From NCBI RefSeq assembly GCF_026914265.1, contig NC_069129.1, positions 11,128,269 to 11,192,268 on the forward strand: DNA of 64,000 bases. The letters are read 5' to 3'. The notes beneath the pieces are model-generated. The model ran no database searches. It worked only from the letters and a program-made list of their open reading frames with translations, and was not told where the DNA came from. The position numbers and the translations under genes are program-made. How positions within the stretch are numbered: position 1 is the stretch's first letter; every line of letters starts with the position of its first letter. The DNA comes from Mya arenaria. Lineage: Eukaryota; Mollusca; Bivalvia; Myida; Myidae. Below are positions 39,661 through 49,905 of the stretch, in pieces.

Positions 39661-42600
39661 GTCTCCCCTTTAGTGTCCATCAGGCCCTAGCCTTGTGTCT
39701 CCCCTTTAGTGTCCATCAGGCCCTAGCCTTGTCTCTCCCCTTTAGTGTCCATCAGGCCCTAGCCTCGTGTCTCCCCTTATGTGTCTGTCAGGCCCTAGCC
39801 TCGTGTCTCCCTTTAAGTGTCTGTCATGCCCTAGCCTTGTGTCTCCCCTTATGTTTCTGTCAGGCCCTAGCCTTGTGTCTCCCCTTTAGTGTCCATCAGG
39901 CCCTAGTCTTGTGCCTCCCCTTAAGTGTCTGTCAGGCCCTAGCCTTGTGTCTCCCCTTTAGTGTCCATCAGGCCCTAGTCTTGTGTCTCCCCTTATGTGT
40001 CTGTCAGGCCCTAGTCTTGTGTCTCCCCTTATGTGTCTGTCAGGCCCTAGACTTGTGTCTCCCCTTATGTGTCTGTCAGGCCCTAGCCTTGTGTCTCCCC
40101 TTATGTGTCTGTCAGGCCCTAGCCTCGTGTCTCCCCTTATGTGTCTGTCAAGCCCTAGCCTTGTGTCTCCCCTTTAGTGTCCATCAGGCCCTCGTCTTGT
40201 GCCTCCCCTTAAGTGTCTGTCAGGCCCTAGCCTTGTGTCTCCCCTTATGTGTCTGTCAGGCCCTAGTCTTGTGCCTCCCCTTTAGTGTCCATCAGGCCCT
40301 AGCCTTGTGTCTCCCCTTATGTGTCTGTCAGACCCTAGTCTTGTGTCTCCCCTTTAGTGTCTGTCAGGCCCTAGTCTTGTGTCTCCCCTTTAGTGTCTGT
40401 CAGACCCTAGCCTTGTGTCTCCCCTTTAGTGTCTGTCAGGCCCTAGTCTTGTGTCTCCCCTTATGTGTCCATCAGGCCCTAGTCTTGTGTCTCCCCTTAT
40501 GTGTCTGTCAGACCCTAGTCTTGTGTCTCCCCTTTAGTGTCTGTAATGGCCCTAGTCTTGTGTCTCCCCTTTAGTGTCTGTCAGACCCTAGCCTTGTGTC
40601 TCCCCTTTAGTGTCTGTCAGGCCCTAGTCTTGTGTCTCCCCTTATGTGTCTATCAGGCCCTAGTCTTGTGTCTCCCCTTATGTGTCTGTCAGGCCCTAGA
40701 CTTGTGTCTCCCCTTATGTGTCTGTCAGGCCCTAGCCTTGTGTCTCCCCTTATGTGTCTGTCAGGCCCTAGCCTCGTGTCTCCCCTTATGTGTCTGTCAA
40801 GCCCTAGCCTTGTGTCTCCTCTTTAGTGTCCATCAGGCCCTAGCCTTGTGCCTCCCCTTTAGTGTCCATCAGGCCCTAGCCTCGTGTCTCCCCTTATGTG
40901 TCTGTCAGGCCCTAGCATTGTGCCTCCCATTTAGTCTCCATCAGGTCCTAGCCTTGTGTCTCCCCTTTAGTGTCCATCAGACCCTAGCCTTGTGTCTCCC
41001 CTTTAGTGTCCATCAGGCCCTAGCCTTGTGTCTCCCCTTATGTGTCTGTCAGGTCCTAGCCTTGTGTCTCCCCTTATGTGTCTGTCAGGCCCTAGTCTTG
41101 TGCCTCCCCTTTAGTGTCCATCAGGCCCTAGCCTTGTGTCTCCCCTTATGTGTCTGTCAGACCCTAGTCTTGTGTCTCCCCTTTAGTGTCTGTCAGGCTC
41201 TAGTCTTGTGTCTCCCCTTTAGTGTCTGTCAGACCCTAGTCTTGTGTCTCCCCTTATGTGTCTGTCAGGCCCTAGTCTTGTGTCTCCCCTTATGTGTCTG
41301 TCAGGCCATAGACTTGTGTCTCCCCTTATGTGTCTGTCAGGCCCTAGCCTTGTGTCTCCCCTTATGTGTCTGTCAGGCCCTAGCCTCGTGTCTCCCCTTA
41401 TGTGTCTGTCAAGCCCTAGCCTTGTGTCTCCCCTTGAGTGTCCATTAGGCCCTCGTCTTGTGCCTCCCCTTAAGTGTCTGTCAGGCCCTAGCCTTGTTTC
41501 TCCCCTTTAGTGTCCATCAGGCCCTAGCCTTGTGTCTCCCCTTTAGTGTCCATCAGGCCCTAGCCTTGTGTCTCCCCTTTAGTGTCCATCAGACCCTAGC
41601 CTTGTGTCTCCCCTTTAGTGTCCATCAGGCCCCAGCCTTGTGTCTCCCCTTATGTGTCTGTCAGGCCCTAGCCTTGTGTCTCCCCTTATGTGTCTGTCAG
41701 GCCCTAGTCTTGTGCCTCCCCTTTAGTGTCCATCAGGCCCTAGCCTTGTGTCTCCCCTTATGTGTCTGTCAGACCCTAGTCTTGTGTCTCCCCTTTAGTG
41801 TCTGTCAGGCCCTAGTCTTGTGTCTCCCCTTATGTGTCTGTCAGACCCTAGTCTTGTGTCTCCCCTTATGTGTCTGTCAGACCCTAGTCTTGTGTCTCCC
41901 CTTTAGTGTCCATCAGGCCCTAGCCTTGTGTCTCCCCTTTAGTGTCTGTCAGACCCTAGCCTTGTGTCTCCCCTTATGTGTCTGTCAGGCCCTAGTCTTG
42001 TGTCTCCCCTTATGTGTCCATCAGGCCCTAGTCTTGTGTCTCCCCTTATGTGTCTGTCAGGCCCTAGACTTGTGTCTCCCCTTATGTGTCTGTCAGGCCC
42101 TAGCCTTGTGTCTCCCCTTATGTGTCTGTCAGGCCCTAGCCTCGTGTCTCCCCTTATGTGTCTGTCAAGCCCTAGCCTTGTGTCTCCCCTTTAGTGTCCA
42201 TCAGGCCCTAGCCTTGTGCCTCCCCTTTAGTGTCCATCAGGCCCTAGCCTCGTGTCTCCCCTTATGTGTCTGTCAGGCCCTAGCATTGTGCCTCCCATTT
42301 AGTCTCCATCAGGTCCTAGCCTTGTGTCTCCCCTTTAGTGTCCATCAGGCCCTAGCCTTGTGTCTCCCCTTTAGTGTCCATCAGGCCCTAGCCTTGTGTC
42401 TCCCCTTATGTGTCTGTCAGACCCTAGTCTTGTGCCTCCCCTTTAGTGTCCATCAGGCCCTAGCCTTGTGTCTCCCCTTATGTGTCTGTCAGGCCCTAGC
42501 ATTGTGCCTCCCATTTAGTCTCCATCAGGTCCTAGCCTTGTGTCTCCCCTTTAGTGTCCATCAGGCCCTAGCCTTGTGTCTCCCCTTTAGTGTCCATCAG

Positions 42601-43735
42601 GCCCTAGCCTTGTGTCTCCCCTTTAGTGTCCATCAGGCCCTAGCCTTGTGTCTCCCCTTTAGTGTCCATCAGGCCCTAGCCTTGTGTCTCCCCTTATGTG
42701 TCTGTCAGACCCTAGTCTTGTGCCTCCCCTTTAGTGTCCATCAGGCCCTAGCCTTGTGTCTCCCCTTATGTGTCTGTCAGACCCTAGTCTTGTGTCTCCC
42801 CTTTAGTGTCTGTCAGGCCCTAGTCTTGTGCCTCCCCTTTGGTGTCCATCAGGCCCTAGCCTTGTGCCTCCCCTTTAGTGTCCATCAGGCCCTAGCCTTG
42901 TGCCTCCCCTTTGGTGTCCATCAGGCCCTAGCCTTGTGTCTCCCCTTATGTGTCTGTCAGACCCTAGTCTTGTGTCTCCCCTTTAGTGTCCATCAGGCCC
43001 TAGCCTTGTGCCTCCCCTTTGGTGTCCATCAGGCCCTAGCCTTGTGCCTCCCCTTTAGTGTCCATCAGGCCCTAGCCTTGTATCTCCCCTTTAGTGTCCA
43101 TCAGGCCCTAGCCTTGTGTCTCCCCTTTAGTGTCCATCAGGCCCTAGCCTCGTGTCTCCCCTTATGTGTCCATCAGGCCCTAGCCTTGTGTCTCCCCTTA
43201 TGTGTCTGTCAGGCCCTAGCCTTGTGCCTCCCCTTTAGTGTCCATCAGGCCCTAGCCTTGTGTCTCCCCGTTAGTGTCCATCAGGCCCTAGCCTTGTGTC
43301 TCCCCTTATGTGTCTGTCAGGCCCTAGCCTTGTGTCTCCCCTTTAGTGTCCATCAGGCCCTAGCCTCGTGTCTCCCCTTATGTGTCTGTCAGGCCCTAGC
43401 CTTGTGTCTCCCCTTTAGTGTCCATCAGGCCCTAGCCTCGTGTCTCCCCTTATGTGTCCATCAGGCCCTAGCCTCGTGTCTCCCCTTTAGTGTCCATCAG
43501 GCCCTAGCCTTGTGCCTCCCCTTAAGTGTCTGTCAGGCCCTAGCCTTGTGTCTCCCCTTAAGTGTCTGTCAGGCCCTAGCCTTGTGTCTCCCCTTATGTT
43601 TCCGTCAGGCCCTAGTCTTGTGTCTCCCCTTAAGTGTCTGTCAGGCCCTAGCCTTGTGTCTCCCCTTAAGTGTCGTCATCTTGTGCCTCCCCTTAAGTTT
43701 CTTACAGGCCCTAGCCTTGTTCCTACTAACATCTT
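39660..43735 (+). repeat. 36-bp minisatellite, about 113 copies, with higher-order structure
   Basis: The unit TGTGTCTCCCCTTTAGTG + TCCATCAGGCCCTAGCCT repeats over 4 kb at very high identity. The main variants are CTTTAGTGTCCAT, CTTATGTGTCTGT and CTTAAGTGTCTGT. One 64-codon block recurs starting at 39983, 40632, 41244 and 41964; spacings 649, 612 and 720 are 18, 17 and 20 units (plus one base), so blocks of many units were duplicated. Because 36 is divisible by 3 and one frame lacks stops, it reads as open frames of 293, 303 and 810 codons (12-residue repeat LCLPFSVHQALA). Only one 1-bp indel (near 40548) and one TAG (41446) break it. I call it an intronic minisatellite, not a gene; each unit also carries a CTCCCCTTTAG acceptor-like motif. 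Confidence 0.9.
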
Positions 43736-43932
43736 CGTCAAAATTGAATTATTATTATTTCAATACAAAGATGTTCTTAACATATACAATTTGTTTCCTT
43801 AAGTTTGACTGTGTATATGATGTGCTTAATTTGTGTTCAGTGTTTTTCCAAATCACACAGTTGGTGTATTTAAAACATTATTTGAAATAATTAATATTTT
43901 TTTTAAAAATCAAAATTTAATTACTTTTTCAG

Positions 43933-43975
43933 GATATGACAACAACAGCAGCGCCCGTCACAACAACATTGGCCC
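43933..43975 (+). CDS. Short Thr-rich exon of the secreted-protein locus
   Basis: A polypyrimidine tract and CAG precede a short open stretch reading D-M-T-T-T-A-A-P-V-T-T-T-L, mucin-like. It lies between the 36-bp and 48-bp arrays. Entering in phase 0 (from a donor at 39632) and leaving at the GTGGGT donor in phase 1 matches the phase needed by the exon at 45562; a GTATTT donor at 43980 is the alternative. The assignment rests only on phase, composition and splice signals. Confidence 0.35.
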
Positions 43976-44039
43976 GTGGGTATTTCTATTCAATGTGCAA
44001 TTCCGTTTCTAGTATCATGTCCAGAAACATCACAGTAGC

Positions 44040-45065
44040 CGAGATATAAATTGATATCGCCTAGGCCTAGTTTGAGCGGTAATCCCTTTGACTTTATGTG
44101 AATATTGCCTAGATCATATCTAAGCCATCACTTCGATTTGACTCTGTGTGGATATTGTCTAGATCATGTCTGGGCGGTGATCACTTCGGCTCTGAGCAAA
44201 TATTGCCTAGATCATGTCTGAACGGTTACAAATTCGACTCTGTGTGGGCATTGCCTAAGAGATGTCTGAACGGTTATCACTTTGACTCTCAGTTGACTTT
44301 GCCTAGATCATGTCTGAACGGTGATCACTTTGACTCTGAGTTGACGTTGCCTAGGTCATGTCTGAACGGTGATCACTTTGACTCTGAGTTGACGTTGCCT
44401 AGGTCATCTCTCAGCGGTGATCACTTCGACTCTGAGTTGACGTTGCCTAGGTCATGTCTGAACGGTGATCACTTTGACTCTGAGTTGACGTTGCCTAGGT
44501 CATGTCTGAACGGTGATCACTTTGACTCTGAGTTGACGTTGCCTAGGTCATGTCTGAGCGGTGATCACTTCGACTCTGAGTTGACGTTGCCTAGGTCATG
44601 TCTGAACGGTGATCACTTTGACTCTGTGTTGACATTACCTAGGTCATGTCTAAGCGGTGATCACTTCGACTCTGAGTTGACATTGCCTAGGTCATGTCTG
44701 AACGGTGAGAGTTGACATTGCCTAGGTCATGTCTGAACGGTGATCACTTTGACTCTGAGTTGACATTACCTAGGTCATGTCTAAGCGGTGATCACTTTGA
44801 CTCTGAGTTGACGTTGCCTAGGTCATATCTGAACGGTGATCACTTTGACTCTGAGTTGACGTTGTCTAGGTAATGTCTGAACGATGATCACTTTGACTCT
44901 GAGTTGACATTGCCTAGATCATGTCTGAACGGTGATCACTTTGACTCTGAGTTGACATCGCCTCGACCATGTCTGAGCGGTGATTACTTTGACTCTGAGT
45001 TGACATTGCCTAGATCATGTTTCATCGGTTATCACTTTGACTCTAAGTTGACATTGCCTAGATCA
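44040..45065 (+). repeat. 48-bp minisatellite, about 21 copies
   Basis: Unit CTGAACGGTGATCACTTTGA + CTCTGAGTTGACGTTGCCTAGGTCATGT. Early copies (44040-44290) are diverged, inner ones nearly identical; one unit at 44700-44715 has lost about 14 bp. It gives an open frame of 189 codons (16-residue repeat SCLNGDHFDSELTLPR) that I attribute to the period being a multiple of three. It lies between exon 43933-43975 and exon 45562-45740. Confidence 0.9.
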
Positions 45066-45561
45066 TCTACTGCACCCACTCCAAATGGTATTGAATTTTC
45101 CACAACAGGCGCGCAGCGCGAGTTTTCTGTGGTTCTGACCACGAGGGCTTGGTGTTGTACCTGTTGTGAACCATATTGTCAAGCTTAACGTGCAATAAGT
45201 GCGTGTATTGAAATGTCGTTGTATTTTATCCACATGCGTCTTTTTCTCACTTTTGATTAACGTTCTGGTATGAGAATTAATGCTTAAATGGAATCAAGGA
45301 AAACACTCTCCAATAAGGAACATTATTTTCCATAAGACCAGTATCCAGCTTGCAAAATGGCGAATATATTTTAATGTACAGATATCAACAGCAAAACAAC
45401 CCCCACCACAGAAGTCTAACCACTCGCAAAAGTGTAAAATCATCCGTGCAACATTTATGTGAAAAGGTACAACACACGAACACGTATAATTGCATGAATG
45501 ATACGATGTACACACAGCTAGGGAATCGGAGACATAATTGTAAGTTTCATATACATTTCAG

Positions 45562-46572
45562 CTCTACAGACACATTCCTGTAACAAATACGGCATAATAC
45601 TGGAGCTCGCCAAGACTAACACGGTGACCCACCCCATGGCACATGTGTGCCCCAACACCCACGAGCATGGCGACTCGGACGCTGTGTTGTATCAGTATTG
45701 TCAAGCCCCAAACAGAAGTATATGGACTTTCAATACAAAAGTAAGTGATAAATTCGCCACGCCCCAAACAGAAGTTAATGGACCTTCAGTTCAAAAGTGA
45801 GTGATAAATTAGCCACGCCCCCAAACAAAATTATATGGAATATGAAGTTACAATTAAGTGATAAGTAAGCCAAGTCCGAAACAGAAGTTTATGGACTTTC
45901 ATAATGACCAGTCGCGAAAGCAATTACTGCAACTCGTCGAGGACATCAGTAAATCATTTGGGTAATGCAACCATGTGCTTTAAGTGTTTTTATATAAAAT
46001 ATAAACCTATTATTGGTCAACTTATTGTTTGATTGACAACTGGCGACTGGCCTATTCAAACGTTAGTAATACAGTAGGCACGCCGCGTACAGAACTGAAT
46101 TGATGGAAATTCAAATAAGAAGCCACAGTCAAGTAGAAGTTTGTGGAGTTATAATTGCAGAGAAGACAATATGGTACTTAACCTTGCCCTAAATAATATA
46201 CAAGAAATTTGCGTGTTAGTTTTTATCTAGTTAATTTGAATGGGTGAATAGATAGTAAAGTAATCTTTGTTTAAAGTGTTCATTTCAAGCAAAATCTTGC
46301 CTTCCGACGTAGCATTTATGACGTAATTTATCATGTGATTTACATACAGAGTGAAATATTAAGGTTATTTCAAAAAAAGGCTATTTCCTTACATTTCATT
46401 ACTTATTAAGCGCTATATACTCCATGTGTAATACTAATACTACCACAAGGATACTTATGTTTAGGTTGTAGACAATTGTGACCGTATCCCGCCGTTTACT
46501 GCAATTCTGGGAACAGAACCCTTTAACACGTTGGCTGCTGTATTCATACAGTGTGAGGCAGGAGGATTTAAG
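45562..46572 (+). CDS. Two exons of a BPSL0067-like secreted domain (partial)
   Basis: Exon 45562-45740 (179 nt, entered in phase 1, left in phase 0 at GTAAGT) encodes a four-cysteine segment beginning LQTHSCNKYG and ending YQYCQAPNRSIWTF. Exon 46465-46572 (108 nt, phase 0 both ends) encodes VVDNCDRIPPFTAILGTEP followed by an AAVFIQC segment ending GGFK. The order Cys/His - YC.AP..S.W - C..IP..TAI - AAVFI.C..GGF resembles the BPSL0067 family domain (NlpC/P60-like fold) as I remember it from mollusc secreted proteins; I cannot search to confirm. The usual GHAA histidine position reads TLAA here, so an active site may be missing. No terminal exon was found before the foldback repeats at 46.6-48.2 kb, so the gene may be truncated. 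It may be the 3' end of the ShKT gene upstream. Confidence 0.42.
45703..45905 (+). repeat. 56-bp tandem copies of an exon 3' edge plus donor
   Basis: The last ~36 nt of exon 45562-45740 with its donor (CAATACAAAA|GTAAGTGATA) is followed by three more copies starting near 45761, 45817 and 45873, with GTGAGTGATA, TTAAGTGATA and a lost donor. Copies retain GCCCCAAACAGAAGT and TATGGA.TTTC. A fainter copy may lie at 46078-46155. Confidence 0.75.
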
Positions 46573-46599
46573 GTAATTTTGCAAACACTGAAAGCTCAA

Positions 46600-47000
46600 T
46601 CTGTTTTAGTATGAGATACAAAGTTCGTTTTTTAAAGTGCTACTCGTATTTATACTCCATATATCAAACAACAATTTTGAATGATAAACCTAACTACTTA
46701 CTAAAGAATGCATTTATGGAAAATATCGATTACTCATAACAGGATTGTAACCGTGTATTTAATAGCAGAAAACGCAAAAATATTAAATGATTGGCGAATG
46801 CTTAAAGATTTACTGTGGTCTACTATAGCCTTAGAAGGTAGAAGTACCGTGTTTTCTGCACCTTTCTTTCAAATGAAACACGGTATTCCTCATAAGAACT
46901 TTTGTTTTCGATAAGTATTAATCTTTTTTGGTAAATCAAAACACTTGTATTAATTGTGTGGTACTGCTTATTTGGGAGAAAGAGTGCATCTTTAAGGGAG
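46600..47000 (+). mobile_element. MITE copy related to 29975-30580
   Basis: Runs from TTTAAAGTGCTACTCG to AAGAGTGCATCTTTAA. The ends are imperfect inverted repeats. It directly follows the last recognised exon of the secreted locus. Confidence 0.65.
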
Positions 47001-47065
47001 CCGTGTTGGCTTGACATTTGCCTAGAGTTACTCACAACGGATGGCAATAACCAAAGTTGCGAAAA

Positions 47066-48150
47066 AGATTATAAGTATCTTCCATGGCCGAGAGTGTAAG
47101 ATAAGTTCATTCTGACCCGAGCGTAGGGTGTTTTGCGGAAATGAGGTTTACCGAGTTTCCGCAAAACACCCTGCGCGAGGGTCGGGATGAACCTATCTTA
47201 CACGAGCGGCTATGGTAGATGCTTTTTCTCCCACCTCATTTAAACAAAATTAAGTAAAAATGTATTTTTTGGCCGGAACTCTTTTGTGCTTAGTAAAAAT
47301 AATTGCGTACGGATATGCAATAATTCGTGGTTGTCATGGATATTCGCGCAGTGATTCAGAGTATGTAAATGGTCTGATCGGTCTTTAAATAGTTCTAAGA
47401 AGAGTGAAACATTATTTCTTGAAAGGTGCGTGAAAATTGTTTTCTGGTGACATTTGAAGCGAGAAATAATTAACTCGCGTTCTAAATATTGCCACCAGAC
47501 AAGGTTTCCATGATGCGCTACAGACGAGTCTTCAAAAAGGGAGGTAATTACAATGTGGTGACCATTAAAAGAAGTTCCATACGGGCATTTTATCTTCGCC
47601 CGTAGGCAAGATTATAAGTATCTTCCATGGCCGAGAGTGTAAAATAGGTTCATTCCGCCCCGAGCGTAGGGTGTTTTGCGGAAACGAGGTTTACCGAGTT
47701 TCCTCAAAACACCCTGCGCTAGGGTCGGGATGAACCTATCTTACACGAGCGGCTATGGTAGATGCTGTTTCTCCCACCTCAGTTAAACAAAATTAAGTAA
47801 AAATGTATTTTTTGCTGGAACTCTTTGGTGCTTAGTGAAAATAATTGCGTATGGATATGCGATAATTCGTGGTTGTCATGGATATTCGCGCAGTGATTCA
47901 GAGTATGTAAATGGTCTGATCGGTCTTTAAATAGTTCTAAGAAGAGTAAAGCATTATTTCTTGAAAGGTGTGTGAAAACTGTTTTCTGGTGACATTTGAA
48001 GCGAGAAATAATTAACTCGCGTTCTAAATATTGCCACAAGACAAGGTTTCCATGATGCGCTACAGACGACATTCTTCAACAAGGGAGGTAATTACAATGT
48101 GGTGACTATAAAAAGAAGTTCCATACGGGCATTTTATCTTCGCCCGTGGG
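47066..48150. mobile_element. Tandem pair of foldback elements, 543-bp period
   Basis: CCATGGCCGAGAGTGTAA starts at 47082 and 47625. Each unit opens with a long hairpin: GTGTAAGATA.GTTCAT, CGAGCGTAGGGTGTTTTGCG and GGAAA pair with TTTCCGCAAAACACCCTGCG and GATGAACCTATCTTACAC around a 14-base loop (47091-47205; second copy 47634-47745). The rest of the unit (ATTCGCGCAGTGATTCAGAG, CGAGAAATAATTAACTCGCG) is also duplicated with few differences. Confidence 0.85.
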
Positions 48151-49905
48151 CAAGATAAGAATTTCTAGCATGGTTAAATTAATGGATCTTCTTATCTGAG
48201 GTGGGAGAAATGTATTTCCGGCCGTAAAACAATACGTATGACGCAATCATTTATTTTCTATAAATAGATAGCGGCGCAGCGATGCGGAGAACCAATGAAA
48301 ATTGTCCATGTTACCATGTCAACAACGGACTACCCAGCTGCTGATAAATATTACATTTTGGATTGGCCAGCTCAATAACTCTTATTTTTATATATGATAC
48401 ACTATCCTAGTCTGTTATCGACTAAGAAGATGGCGTATGTGCATTTGTAAAGTTTATAAATGTAATAAGATGTAATTTCTACGGAATAAACAAAAGTTAA
48501 TAAAGGAATGTTGTAGCCCAAATACATCTTGGTGTTCTGCTATTACTACATTTTTGTTGTGTATCTTGTGAGGCATTATTTTACTCTGCTGACGCCACAC
48601 TTTAACAAGTTGTATTGTGCTATTCTAAGATTACGTCATTCGGCTCTCGTTGAAATTAACAAATGTTGACCCCTTTGGTTGCCTTCTGACGTAGCATGAA
48701 TGACGTACTACAATTTACCACTGGTTTACATGCACTGTACAGATGCGACATAATTAAATGGAATTAAGGGGAACATGTTGCATTGGCGTTATCGTTTTTG
48801 CATATTTGTTGGTATTTTTCAAACGAAAACAAAGCCACAAAATATAATAAACTTTATCATAAAACAAGTGCCCTTTTCACTGATTTTGGTATTTGTTTTT
48901 TCAAAGCATGTACATAGTAGACATAGCAATATACTGAACGAAAATTTAAAGGGAAGCAATCAGTGACCCACATGTAATCCTGCTTATTTGTACCAAAGGG
49001 TAAAGGAGTATTACAAAAATACATAACTCTCTGTACAAGTTGTCGTCCTTTGTTTTACTTTTGATATCAAGGGCAGTTATCCAGTCATGCATTGACGGAT
49101 CTGGCTGGTTTCAAAAAGGGACCGAGCTTTCAAGGATATCAAACTTTTGTATAAGACTTTGAATATCGCGTTCACAAGCTCATGTTGACGGACACACGAA
49201 CAGACGACGGACACCGCGCCATCTCATTTATAAGCTCTTCTGGCATTAGGCCAGTAAATCTAAAAAAGGGGATAACACTAAGCATTTCTTTTTAGTTTAT
49301 TATAAATACATATTGTTGAAAATGTAAGAATACTTTTACATAATACACACAAAGCATATAGTCTCCGTCTGAGACAATGCTTTTGTCAGAATCAAAATAT
49401 TCCTTCAACACACCGTTCTTTATTATACATAAATAGTTTATTTAATACTAGATTAAAATACACTTACGGTATATGCATGTATATATATCAAAAATAAAAA
49501 CGTCGAACAAAACACACAGAATCATGACTATTTTGACTACAACTGACAACAACTAAATTCAGTAATGGAAATGTTAGTAAAAAAATTATCTTGAGACATT
49601 CTGAAAAGAACATGAGTTAACGTCCGTAAGTCAAAACAAAATGGTCCTACATGCAAAACCATATTTAGTCAGCTTAGTGCAAGAACTCAATATCTGCTTC
49701 TATATCTATATGCAGTTATTGAGTTATTGCACTAAGGTGACGATATTTTTTATACTCGCCCTATTGGAAGTCATGAATAGCCCTCAAAAGTTTTGTTTTT
49801 AAATAGATCACATAACTAGCCCAGAGTCTATAACAAAACAACTGATCCAGCCTAAACTTAATAAAAGTAATTAACAATCTGAAAATTCTGGAGCACGTCA
49901 GCATC
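48151..49905. other. Intergenic DNA with one pearl-type remnant
   Basis: 48960-49265 ends with GACGGACACACGAACAGACGA and a degenerate hairpin TAAGCTCTTCTGGCATTAGG, typical of pearl-type 3' ends. The rest is AT-rich with no gene. The 3' flank of the methyltransferase gene lies here; no poly(A) signal close to the stop is clear. Confidence 0.5.

Noticed and set aside
39693..43890. Three very long plus-strand open frames (293, 303 and 810 codons) as repeat-rich proteins
   Set aside because: They are one frame of a 36-bp minisatellite. Any stop-free unit with a period divisible by three stays open, and the composition is dictated by the unit. No start context, domain or splice support.
46573..49905. 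Terminal exon of the BPSL0067-like gene
   Set aside because: I looked for an acceptor followed by a V-Y-D-Q-W-like segment and found none, so the gene is reported as partial.
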